From Zhaonella formicivorans (GTDB taxonomy: Bacteria; Bacillota; DUOV01; Zhaonellaceae), in contig NZ_CP085524.1 of NCBI RefSeq assembly GCF_004353525.1, positions 1,336,142-1,400,141 on the forward strand: a DNA stretch of 64,000 bases. The letters are read 5' to 3'. The notes under the pieces were generated by a model. The model ran no database searches and was not told the DNA's origin. It worked only from the letters and a program-made list of their open reading frames with translations. The first letter of the stretch is position 1. Every line of letters starts with the position of its first letter. This document shows positions 49,314-59,900 of the stretch, one piece after another. A program made the position numbers and the translations under genes.

Positions 49314-49631
49314 TTAACCCACATTCTCCGCTATTACTTGACTGATTTTGCGCAATGTACCTTCAACCTTAGCATTTCTGACTTTAAGATGCTCAAGTTC
49401 CGCGCCGTTAACTTCATTTTTATGTTCAATAGCTCTTAAGGTTCGATAGATATCATCTTGCCTGTCTTGTAATTCGTCAAGCTTTTCCGCAAAAACGTCA
49501 AGCCTTTCCTCAAAAGCATCAAACTTTTCCCCAAAAACGTCAAACCTTTCCTCAAAAGCCTCAAACTTATCCGCAAGTTTTCCCAAATTGCTTAAAACCA
49601 ATTCAAACATCTGTTTAGTTTCTTTATCCAC
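49314..49631 (-). CDS. Small coiled-coil protein
   Basis: A 105-residue soluble protein, nearly all coiled coil. A near-repeat of about 14 residues is visible: KFEAFEERFDVFGE, KFDAFEERLDVFAE, then KLDELQDRQDD. The tail (ALRAIEHKNEVNGAELEHLK-like) is also helical. Similar proteins are common in Clostridia without a known role. I use the GTG at 49631 with TGGGTGGG upstream; a TTG at 49646 is an alternative. The repeat is also visible in the DNA and could vary by recombination. Confidence 0.65.
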   Translation of the reverse strand: MDKETKQMFELVLSNLGKLADKFEAFEERFDVFGEKFDAFEERLDVFAEKLDELQDRQDDIYRTLRAIEHKNEVNGAELEHLKVRNAKVEGTLRKISQVIAENVG

Positions 49632-49771
49632 AAAAATCCCACCCAAGTGTTATCGCTGTTTCAGTACGTATATTCTACTCAAAATTATTTAATCCTGCCA
49701 TATAATTTCCAATATACAATTTAAGGTTTATATTGCCTTAAACAGCTAATAGCCCTACTGTTAGCTGTTAG

Positions 49772-51289
49772 CTACCGGAAGTTGAGCAGTCTCTCCCGGT
49801 ACTCGTATTTCATGTCTTTCTGCATGTACCTGATAAAGCGGTTTAAAAAAGCGGCGGCTTCGGCCCGGGACATGGCCTCGTTGGGTAAGACATAACCGTT
49901 GTCCCCGCTGACCAGTCCGATTTCGGCACCCACATAGACGGCGTCCCTGGCCCAGAAGGGGATGCCGGCATCGTCTTTGAAGCCGGTTTCGGTGTTATAC
50001 ATGGGGGCCAGCCCCTCGAAGCCCAGGGTTTTGATAATGATAGTTATTGCTTCCGCCCGGGTCAGGGGTTTGTCGGGCTCGAATTTGCCCCCGCCCACAC
50101 CGCTGATAATGCCTTTCTCACTGATGGCCTTAATATGCTTATAATAAGGGTGGTTGACCGGCACATCCATAAAGGGAGACACTTCTGCCTGCTGCTGGTT
50201 CTGCCGGTAAGGATAGTAGCGGGTCACAGGCTGCTCCTGGGGGAGCAGTCCTGCCAGCTGGGCAATGGCCCAGGCAAATTCTCCCCGGGTCATGTTGAGC
50301 CTGACCCCCACGTACTCTCCCTTAACAGGCAGCGCTTCCAGGCTGGCCAGCCGTAAGATGTCGTCCTGGGCCCAGTGGCCTTTCACATCCCGCAGAAAAG
50401 GAATGGGCAGCCGCTTCTGCGTGGGGGAGGTTAAAAGCTTAGTGTTATCCTCCCCCCTTACCCTGCCTGACTTATCCACCAGACCATCCTGGTCAAATTT
50501 GGGCATATTATAACTGTAGCGTAAAATCTGCTCTTCCTGGACGGTTTCCAGGTAACCTCCGGCAAAACTGATCTGAGTCGGCTCATTGGGCCGGTACGAC
50601 AAGTCCCTCGTCCTGTTAAAAGAAAGGTTCAACTGGTAAGTGCCTGACCACTCCTGCCGGTACTCCTCTTTAATACCCTCTCTCTCAATTATTTTCTTCC
50701 CTGAGAAAGTGATGGTGTTGTCAATTTTCTGGGTTTCGGTGTTTCCCCAGGCATGGTCGTAGCCTACTGTTTCTCCCCAGCTTTCGATTACAACCGTACC
50801 CTGGTCCTTATTAAGAACATAGGTTTTGCGGGCATTCCAGTTACCGCTGAAGTAGTCGACTCCCGGCTTATTGTCCGTCAGGATTGAACGGTGGAACTGA
50901 TAGTCGGTCAAAGTGTATTTGTCTTTGCCAACAGTGATGGTTTCCGTTCCCTTGTCCACATCGGTGACAGTCACAGTCTGTCTTTCGGCCAGCTTCTGCT
51001 CGAGGGTAGATTTGAAGCTGGTGTTGCGGGACAATTTAATCTGCCCTGTGGCGTCGGCCAAGGTGTAAGTAATTCTTGTTTGGACCGCCTCTCCCCGTCC
51101 AGACTGGGTTACCCTCATTTTACCCGTCAAAAGCACAGGCTTGCCCGTAATAAAGGTTACCTCTTTGTAATCAAGCTCGTTGGCTATGCCCCCTTCCAGG
51201 TGGCTGTTAACCTCCCCTACAGCCATAGCCAGGTTAGGGAATATTAAAAGCAAGCAGGAAAGCAATATTAAGCTGCGTAAAATTTTCAT
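49772..51289 (-). CDS. S-layer homology domain protein
   Basis: A 505-residue exported protein. A signal peptide (residues 1-23, ending AMA) precedes ~270 residues of beta-rich sequence of unknown fold. Three SLH domains lie at the C terminus: DVKGHWAQDDILRLASLEAL, SPFMDVPVNHPYYKHIKAIS with GVGGGKFEPDKPLTRAEAIT, and FWARDAVYVGAEIGLVSGDN with MSRAEAAAFLNRF. SLH domains bind pyruvylated secondary cell-wall polymer. It is 76 bp downstream of a second SLH gene. The stop TAG begins a short TAGCTAACAGCTAACAG repeat. Confidence 0.88.
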   Translation of the reverse strand: MKILRSLILLSCLLLIFPNLAMAVGEVNSHLEGGIANELDYKEVTFITGKPVLLTGKMRVTQSGRGEAVQTRITYTLADATGQIKLSRNTSFKSTLEQKLAERQTVTVTDVDKGTETITVGKDKYTLTDYQFHRSILTDNKPGVDYFSGNWNARKTYVLNKDQGTVVIESWGETVGYDHAWGNTETQKIDNTITFSGKKIIEREGIKEEYRQEWSGTYQLNLSFNRTRDLSYRPNEPTQISFAGGYLETVQEEQILRYSYNMPKFDQDGLVDKSGRVRGEDNTKLLTSPTQKRLPIPFLRDVKGHWAQDDILRLASLEALPVKGEYVGVRLNMTRGEFAWAIAQLAGLLPQEQPVTRYYPYRQNQQQAEVSPFMDVPVNHPYYKHIKAISEKGIISGVGGGKFEPDKPLTRAEAITIIIKTLGFEGLAPMYNTETGFKDDAGIPFWARDAVYVGAEIGLVSGDNGYVLPNEAMSRAEAAAFLNRFIRYMQKDMKYEYRERLLNFR

Positions 51290-51307
51290 TGTGAATACCC
51301 CTGGGTT

Positions 51308-51349
51308 GAGTTATGAATTTTGAGTTATGAATTTTGAATTTTGAATTTT
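51308..51349. repeat. Six AT-rich heptamers (GAATTTT/GAGTTAT)
   Basis: GAGTTAT, GAATTTT, GAGTTAT, GAATTTT, GAATTTT and GAATTTT lie in the gap between the two SLH genes. The same unit recurs at 63385-63470. Confidence 0.9.
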
Positions 51350-51365
51350 AAATCTTGGATTCCTT

Positions 51366-53879
51366 TTATTGCACAAAAACTATTATTCCCTGCAACTGGT
51401 CGTGGATTAAATAGAGGGAGTCTCCTGTCTTAAGATCATCCACAGTAATTGGCAGATCGTCCTTGTAAATGATGGCATTGCTCAAGTCGAGGCTGAGGGG
51501 GAAATTATTGGCCCTCCACTGGTCGTAGGATTCGCTCCAGTCGCTAACCCTGTCCAGTTCCAATCTTTTGGTTCCTGAATTAACCGCTGTAACCCGGCCT
51601 ATGCTTGTCTTCAATACGCCAGGCCTGCTGTAATAGTCCCACAGCGTCATGAACGTTGTTTTTTCGCCTTGGGTTACGGCAAACACATAGTAATCGCTGT
51701 CATAGTACCGGCTCCAGCGGCTCTCGGCAAATTTTCCGGCAGCAATTTCCCGGTTGGCAGCGAGGGTGGTGTCCACAATGACGGTGTCGTTATCAAAGGA
51801 CAGGTCCACATCGCCCCGGTGGACCGAATCCCACTCATTATCTTCGAAACGGCTGTAGGAATCCAGCTCATATTCATTTTCGTCAACGGAACTAATTCTC
51901 CCTCTATAAAACTTAAATTCTGCAGGGTAAAAATTTGCGGTTGATAGCACAACCACGTCCTGCTCGTTTCCGGTACCGTTTGTTTCCATAAATACACGGT
52001 CGTAGTCGGTTAAGTCATCCCCATCCACCAGTTTGCCGTTTCTCACCACTATCGTCCCCGGGTTTAGATTTAAGAGAAGGCGTTCATGTTCCAGTTCAAT
52101 CCGGCCGGCGCCCCAATCGATTTTTTCAATTTTATCGCTGAATGTACCGGCCACGCCGTTCTTCACCACCAACTGCACCCCTTCATGCCTGCCAAAGCTA
52201 TCGGTGAAAGCCAGATAGATCTCGCTGCCTTTAAACTGCTGTCCCAATTCTTCCGGGCTTATAGCCCTCCCACCGGCGAAGATCCGCACGTCGGGAGCCA
52301 GGTTGACAAAATCAAATCCCTGGGCAGGGTACCACTGGCCGTAGTAGAACTCTTTCACTCCGCTTAAGGCGATCTTCAATCCTTCCGGGTAAATTTGCTC
52401 CATCCTGCCCTTGATGATCCGGACTACCTTCCCCGCAGAGCCGGAGACCTCAATTTTGTCCACTTCCCTGGCAGCCACATCCCGCAGGTAGAGCTTTACC
52501 CTGTCCCCCATCTGCAAGCTGCTCAAATCTTTCCATGCTCCCCCTTTGCTGACCCAGGTACCGGAGGTGATTCTATATTCTTCCTGTTGCCCGTTGTCGT
52601 TTAAAATCAGCAGGGTGCCGGAGCCCACCTCTTTCAAGCGTCCCGTGATGACGCCGCTTTGCGGCGGCGTATAACCGGGAAGTTCTGGCCCCAAAGTACC
52701 CTTGATACTTCCTACGGTGCTGCCGTTTAAGGTTAATGTCAAATCCTGGCCAATCAACAAATCCTGCAGGGAAGCAGGGCGGTTATCAATAATTACCGGG
52801 ACAGTTTTAGCCACGGAAAACTTCTGCTCCACACCCGCCGGGTTTAGCACCGTAAGCTCCGAATTTCCCGGATCGATGCTTTTCAACTGGCCGAAAACCA
52901 TACGTGACGTGTTAGTCCAGGCCTGAATAAAGCTTACCTTGTTATTTCCCTCAACTAGCACACTCACTCTGTCGCCGGCGGCCAGCAGGGAACTGTCACC
53001 CAGTTTGCCGTTTTTATAGACCACCACTTCCCGGTCAAGGCCCTGTACAGGCCCGGTTACAAGCAAAAAGCGTCCGCCGGAATCAGTCTTGATTTCAGTT
53101 GCTTTCTGGACTTTGAGATTCTCCTGGCGCTGTTCTTTGTTAATTACGTACCCGCTTTCCAGCGTCAGGCCCCTTTTTTCTGCCAGCCTGGGATTAATGC
53201 GGTCCAACAGGGCAGCCATTTCTCCCCGCTTAATCGCCCCCTGGGGGTTAAACCGGTTGGAGGAAACCCCTGACATCAGCTTCTCCTGCAGCAGGCTTTC
53301 AACGGCAGGCAGGTAGGAGGGTTCAAAAGAGGTAACATCACTAAACCCGTGAATCAGCTTTTGCCTTTCCCCGTACACGGGATTTAACCCTAACGCTTTG
53401 GCCGTCCAGTAGGCCACTTCCTGGCGCTGGGCCGGTTTGATGCGGGCAGCTTCCAAAGCTGCCCGCTGCGGTTCCGTTAACACCCCTGCTTCCACCGCAG
53501 TAGCCAAGTATCCTTCGATTAGATAAGAGTTAAAGTTCTTCTCCTGGGTCCCGTTTTGGGCCGCCAGGGCTTCGGCCAGCGCCTCCGCCTTGGAAGCCTG
53601 CCCTAAGGCGCGCACCAGCAGGATGATAGCCTGTTCCTTAGTCAGGGAACCTTCGGGCTTGAATTTGTTGTTGCCTACACCGCGGATGATTCCCTGGGCC
53701 GCCATTTTGGCAATAGGCTCTTTGGCCCAATGGTCTTTGGTGTCGGTAAACTGAACCTGTTTCAATATGCCGGCTGCTTCCGGCATGCCGTAATACTCAG
53801 GCAATGCAGCCTTGGCCCGTAGCGGTACGACCGTCAAACAAGCCACTGCCAGGAAAAAAATTGCTAAAGACTTTTTCAT
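51366..53879 (-). CDS. Large SLH-domain surface protein
   Basis: An 837-residue exported protein. After a signal peptide (residues 1-24) come SLH domains: VQFTDTKDHWAKEPIAKMAA with GVGNNKFKPEGSLTKEQAII, a second unit to residue ~165, and a third with FEPSYLPAVESLLQEKLMSG and SSNRFNPQGAIKRGEMAALL. Residues ~265-837 are a long series of small beta domains of similar pattern (GDRVSVLVEGNNKVSFI; GDRVKLYLRDVAAREVDKIE), not assigned to a known family. It probably lies in the S-layer. It is 100 bp downstream of the TIG-repeat gene and may be co-transcribed with it. Confidence 0.88.
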   Translation of the reverse strand: MKKSLAIFFLAVACLTVVPLRAKAALPEYYGMPEAAGILKQVQFTDTKDHWAKEPIAKMAAQGIIRGVGNNKFKPEGSLTKEQAIILLVRALGQASKAEALAEALAAQNGTQEKNFNSYLIEGYLATAVEAGVLTEPQRAALEAARIKPAQRQEVAYWTAKALGLNPVYGERQKLIHGFSDVTSFEPSYLPAVESLLQEKLMSGVSSNRFNPQGAIKRGEMAALLDRINPRLAEKRGLTLESGYVINKEQRQENLKVQKATEIKTDSGGRFLLVTGPVQGLDREVVVYKNGKLGDSSLLAAGDRVSVLVEGNNKVSFIQAWTNTSRMVFGQLKSIDPGNSELTVLNPAGVEQKFSVAKTVPVIIDNRPASLQDLLIGQDLTLTLNGSTVGSIKGTLGPELPGYTPPQSGVITGRLKEVGSGTLLILNDNGQQEEYRITSGTWVSKGGAWKDLSSLQMGDRVKLYLRDVAAREVDKIEVSGSAGKVVRIIKGRMEQIYPEGLKIALSGVKEFYYGQWYPAQGFDFVNLAPDVRIFAGGRAISPEELGQQFKGSEIYLAFTDSFGRHEGVQLVVKNGVAGTFSDKIEKIDWGAGRIELEHERLLLNLNPGTIVVRNGKLVDGDDLTDYDRVFMETNGTGNEQDVVVLSTANFYPAEFKFYRGRISSVDENEYELDSYSRFEDNEWDSVHRGDVDLSFDNDTVIVDTTLAANREIAAGKFAESRWSRYYDSDYYVFAVTQGEKTTFMTLWDYYSRPGVLKTSIGRVTAVNSGTKRLELDRVSDWSESYDQWRANNFPLSLDLSNAIIYKDDLPITVDDLKTGDSLYLIHDQLQGIIVFVQ

Positions 53880-53918
53880 TTTTAACCTCTTGCAAACGAA
53901 ATTATTGATGAACTATAG

Positions 53919-53955
53919 TGAAACCAGTCCCGCTCCATAATACATCCGAGCTATG
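53919..53955. repeat. Fragment of the palindromic element seen at 9016
   Basis: The 20-nt block AGTCCCGCTCCATAATACAT (53926-53945) is identical to 9096-9115, and the similarity continues for several bases on each side (GTGAAACC, CCGAGCTA). Only one arm is present, so it is a solo half-element or a degraded copy. Confidence 0.65.
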
Positions 53956-53979
53956 CAAAATAACTAGAATTTAATCTTA

Positions 53980-56900
53980 TTACTGGGCAATCAGCGCTAA
54001 TTTTACCGGTTTAACAGGTTTAAAGATAATGGTGGAGGTATTTAAGCCCTTCACTGTCTCAGCCTGCTCCCACTTACCAAGGGAATCATTGTATATGTAA
54101 AGCCGCGCTTCTTTGCCCGCCGGAAGACTTGCTTCTGCATACCGGAGATATAGAGTTAGCTCATCGAAGAAAAGTCCCATGGCAGTTTTCTGCTTCCCTT
54201 CCTGCTTTTCCCAGCCGATGCTGTAGATGCCCGACAGCAGTTTGGCATTTTTGGGGAGACTCCTTATGGCCCTTTCTGCCTCCCGTTGGCCCAGATCGGC
54301 AATTACCAGGTTGGAATAAACATCCTTTAACTTGGCTGAACTGCTGTTCCAGTGCTGGGGTGCCAGAATGCTCTTGGGCTTAAAGCTTAGCGTCCCCCAC
54401 TTGCTGGTGATGAAAATATCGGAACTTGCTTCCGCCAGCGCTGCCCCATTAAACTTAATCACCAGCAGGGGCCTGTCATATTCCTTGGAGCGCAGGTCGA
54501 CTACCTGCCCGGCTTTGGAGAGAGCCTTGGCACTGGGTACCACAACTTCCACAGCGTCTGTTCCGGAGCTAAAAATAACCTCGTCCGGTTCGGGTATGGA
54601 GCGGTAGCCATCGGGTGCGTTATCCTTGGTAACGGCCGAAGCATATCCGGTCATGTCGGAGAGCCCCAGCTCGTTGACTGCCCGCACTTTAAAGTAATAC
54701 CTGGTATCGGGTTTCAGCCTGGTGGCGTAGTATCTGATTTTGCCCCTGATCTGATTCAAAGGGTCGGTGCCGTTGACCTGGTCCAAAAAGCGATACTGTC
54801 CTGTGGAACCGGTGCTGATGTATACTTCATAATTGTTGACAAAATCAACCGGATACCATGATAGTTCTATAGTATCGTAATCCTTGGCACTGGCGTCCAA
54901 ACCCATGGGAGTATCAGGAGCACTGCGGGGTTTGTAGTAGTAGAAACCCTGCTCCAGGCTGTTCCAACCTCCGTCGGGGTTGACTACCCTTACCTCCTGC
55001 CAGCCTTCGGGACCTGCAGGAGTTACCGCTTTTAGAATGGTTTTGCCCTCTACGGTTACATCCCGGGCCTGGGCTCCCCCGATATAGACTTGGGCCCCGG
55101 GGCTGAAGTTTTGCCCCGTAATGGTAATGCCCGTTCCACCGGTGGAAGGACCTTCAGCAGGTTCAACCTTCGTAATTTCCGGCGGAGTAACTTTTATATA
55201 TTTAAATCCCTTTGGTTTGACGGCCTGCCCCATATCGGCGTTCAGCACCAGCACATCCACAAACCCTTCCTGCCCGGGGGGCGTTTCAGCGGTTATAGTT
55301 CTATAGTCCACCAGCCTTACGTTGGTTGCCGGGTAATTGCCGAACCAGACCCGGACCTCCTTTTTCTCGCCGTTGGCACCGGTATCTTTAAACCAATTCC
55401 CCGTAATTGTTACCGATGTGCGACCGAGGGTCGGACCCTGGCTTGGTTTTATTTCCGTTATTTCCGGAAAGCTCAAGGGCTTTTCATAGATAAATCCGTT
55501 TTCTTTAATGGCGCTGGCACCATCATAATTGATGACTACTACATTTTTAGCACCTTCGGTGTGGGGAGGGGTTTTGGCCACAATTTGGGCTTTTCCCTCA
55601 CCTGCCGTATCATCCACGGAAATGACAACGGCTTCTTTTCCCCCGATAATAACTTTGGCCCCCTGCCGAAAATCAGTCCCCGTAATTACCACCGGCATGC
55701 CGCCGGCAGTAGACCCCCTGTCGGGGCTGATGCTATGGATAGAGGGGTTGCTGTCTGGATAGAGATAGCGAAATCCCTCTTTTTTCAGGGCAACAGCACC
55801 GTCAGGGTTGACTATTTTTACTTCTTTATAGCCAACCTGGCTGGGCAGAGGAGGATCCCCGGAAGCCGGGGTTAATATTGTAATGCTGTCTGGGGATACG
55901 GTTCCGACTACAGTAGCCTCCCGTTCCCCGATCAAGACTTTTGCTCCCGGCACAAAGTCCTTTCCGGTAATTGTCACCAAGGTACCTCCCAGGTAACTGC
56001 CCTGGTCAGGCGCCAGAGAAATAATCTGCGGAACGGAAGTCACATACTCGAAAGCATTTTTTAGAGTGAAACTGCCTAAATAGACTGAATTGGTCACGGT
56101 CACATCCACTTTCCCCGCTTTACCCGGGGGAGTTAGCGCCGTAAGCCGGTCATAACGCTCCAGGACCACGTCCGCAGCAGGCTTTCCGCCGAAGTAGACC
56201 CAAGAGCCAACCCTGAAATCATCGCCGGTAATGGTAACCCAGGTGCCACCGGCCACGCTTCCCTTAACCGGGTCCAAACCTGTTATTTTCGGTTCGCTTT
56301 CGGGCAGTGCGTATTCGATGGCAGCAAACCACTGGTCCAGCCCGCCGTCACTGTTGAGCACTGTTACATCAACTTTGCCTTTTTCATGGGCCGGCGCTTT
56401 CACCCGGATTAGCCCTTGCGCTTCATCAAACTCGACAATGTTTACTTCAGTTGTATCAAAGAGGACTTTTACCCCTTTGCGCAGGTCAACACCGGTAATC
56501 AAAACATCTGTCCCCCCGGTGGTCGGCACTTTAGCAGGGCTGATGGCCGTAATCCGGGGACTGCTCCCGGGACTTTTATAAGTGAAACCGCCTTTTAGCA
56601 GGGCTACGCTGGCGTCGGTGTTGATCACCATCACATCGTAGGTTCCGATGTCACCGGCAGGGGTTATGGCGGTTAAAGTGCGGCTGCCCTCCCACTGCAC
56701 CTCGCTTGCTTGGTAAGGCCCGATAAATACCTGGGCTCCGGGCCAAAAGTCCTGGCCCGTAATTTTGATTTTGGTGCCACCGGCCTTGGGCCCTGTGTTA
56801 GGGTACACGCCTGTAATTTTTGGTGATGTCTTTGGCGTTTTGTACTCGAAGCCACCGGCTTTCACCGCCGTAGAAGTATCATCTAGATTGCTCACTGTAA

Positions 56901-59900
56901 CGTCATAAAGACCGGGCAAGTTAGGCGGAGTAACGACCCGGATTTCATTGGGGCTGATAACTTCCACACTTCTAGCCGGTTCCCAGCCAAAATATACAGC
57001 TGCATCGGGGTTAAAGCCCTCACCGGTAATCACTACCGGCGTTCCGCCCGTTTCCGGGCCTTCGTGGGGTGTAATCTGATAGATCTCTACTTTACCCTGA
57101 GGTTTTTGCAGCCTGAAATCGTCCCACTGGGCGGAGCCTCCGTCGCTATTGACTATCTTGATGGAGACAGCTCCTGCGTCAGCTTCGGTAAAGGTGGGGA
57201 CCCTAAATTTAATGGTAGTCTGGTCCACCACTTTAACGCTGGGAGCCGCCAGGTCGTAAACTTGACCCGATACGGTACTAAGCTGCACCCTGGCGCCGGG
57301 ATAAAACTGCTCTCCTGTCACGGTGATGACATTGCCGCCATAGATTGACGCTTTTTTAGGGCTTACGCCGGTAATCACCGGACTGGAATAATAGAAAAAG
57401 GCATCTTTTTTGACAGCGGAATACTCATCGTACTGGCCGTCGCCGGGATCGTAGATCCTGTTCGTTACTACTACCTCTTTTAAACCGGGTTCGCCGGTGC
57501 AGGGGGGCGTAACAGCGCTGATTTTGCCCGAACTTTCCACCACCACGTCAGAAGCCGGCTTGCCACCCACCAGCACTGTTAATCCCGTAGCAAACTGTTC
57601 CCCATAGATGACGATTTTTGTGCCCCCGGTTACCGGTCCCTGGGCAGTGCCGGGCATTTCCCCGTTTTCATCGAGGGAGTAGACTGCATCGATTACAGGC
57701 CGGTATTCACCCAGTTGATAGGTAAAATAGACCGGGTTGGTAGTTTCCCCGAAGCTGTTTCGCACCACTACCCGCTTGACCCCGGGGGTAAATTTCGGAG
57801 TGACGGCGGTAATTACCTTGCCATCGGCGGAAACCTGGACGGAATCCGCCGGCAAAACGGCCCGGTTCGCCGGGTCCTGCTCATCGATAAACAGCACCTG
57901 GGGTATCTCATTTCCCTCGTTGAAGTTGGCGCCAAAAAGAGTGACCTGGGTTCCACCGGCAGTAGGTCCAGTATTGGGGGTGACAGTGGAAAGCCACATG
58001 TTGGTGCCTTTAAAAGTAAAGCCATTTTTGAGCACGGCGGTAGCCCCGTCGGGGTTCACCAGCACCACATCATAAGGTCCCGGGGTGGCTACGGCGGGCA
58101 GTTGGCCTTTAACCCGGAAGGTGGAACCTATCCATTCGATATCCTCCTGCCTGAATACCAATTTATAATCGTCAACAATGGCCCCGAAATAGATCTGGGC
58201 CCCGTCCCGGATATCCTCTCCATACACATAGACCGTAACCCCTCCTGCCTTAGGTCCCGTAGCATCACCGGTTGCCGGGTTGATAATGCTCATAAGTTTT
58301 GGACTGCTCTCCGGGCGGATGTAAGTGAAGCCGTTTTTTAAGACGGCTTTTTCCGTCACATCAGTTCTCTTCACTAAAACCGTCACGTCAAAGGACATGC
58401 TGCTGCTGCCCCCAAGCCAGCCTTTGGGAGTGGTGATGGTTATGCGTGTGGGGCTTTCCACCTTAATATCCCCTTGGGGTACCTCGTTGTTGCCGATATA
58501 GACAGCAGTTGTCACATCAGGTTCCCCGTAAGGGAAGTTATAGCCGGTGATGGTTACGGGTGTTCCCCCTAGCACTGAACCCTTGCTGGGAGTTACCTCC
58601 GTGATACCCACAGACTGCTTAAACTCAAAATTGACGGTAGAGGTGTCGCTTTTTTGCCCGTCCCAGTTTACAACATGCACATTCACTTTGCCCGTTCCAT
58701 AGGGGTAAAAAGGAGTAATTACCCTCAGCCTGGAAACGCTCTCCACAGTGACCTTATCCTCATCGGCTTTTACAGTCCCGAAATACACCTCTGGCTTTTT
58801 GCCCTGGGCATTGATTAAAAAATCGGAACCCTCGATGAGGACCTCTGTACCGCCTTCCGGGCTCACTGCGTTAGGCGTAATTTTGGTAATCACCGGGTTG
58901 CTCTTAGTCGTGTAAATAAAACCGTCGGTAACGGTGTAGGAAATCTCAGGGTCATCCGTTTTGGCAACTTTCACATCTACCGTACCTGTGTTACCGGGAG
59001 GAACGGTAACTTCCAAAGTGTTGTCATCTTTAATGGTAAATGTGGCAGACTGACTGCCGAACAACACCTGCAGATTGGCCGGGTCACCATTTGAAATTGT
59101 AGAGAAATTGAGTCCTGTAATGATTACCTTGTCGCCCACTTGCCCTGAATTGGGAATGATCCCGGTAATTTCCGGCAGCAACACATACTCAAAGGTGCCA
59201 TATGTCCATGCCCCTCCGTCGGGGTTTTTCACCGTAATTTGCACCGTGCCGCTGCCGGCAGGAGCATTGACCGTGAGGGTTTTACCGCTGACCACAATCC
59301 CGTCGCCCCGTTCACTGCCAAAGAGCACATCTATTTTGCTTGAGTCGGGGAAAAACTCTCCGTTGGCCCCGTCGCTAATAGTTACCTTTGTACCTCTATT
59401 CCCTTTGGACGGGGTGACAGTGGTAAAATCGGGCACACTTTTTCGATAGTAAAATGTTTTATCGGTGGCGCTCAGGGTGGCTTTGCCGCCATCGGGATTG
59501 ACTACCTCCACAGTTACCGCCAGTTTCGTCACTTCCGCGGGAAAAACAATATTGGCGTTGGGAGGAACAGTAGCCGTTATCTCCGTCTTGGCGCTGTTGA
59601 CAGTTGGGTTGAGGGCCTCCACGCCGCCCAGAAAAACCCTGGCTCCGTCCATGAAATTTTGGCCGATGATTTTGATCTGCTTACCCCCTATGGTGGAGTC
59701 TTCGGCAGGCTTGCTGCCGTTAAGATCTGTCACTTCTTCAATACTGGGCACGCTCACGTAGGTGAAAGCGTTCGCCTTTACCGCAGATTGCAGGTCCTGG
59801 TTTACGACCCTGACGTCCACTTGGGCAGGGTTAGCGTAGGCTGGGGTTTTTAGGACAATTTTAGTCGTACTTTTGGAAATGTAATTGGAGTCGGGTACAA

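Noticed and set aside
55090-55875. Long plus-strand reading frames opposite the TIG gene (261 codons here, 208 codons at 57715)
   Set aside because: They are antisense shadows of a repetitive GC-rich gene, with no ribosome sites or recognisable protein features.
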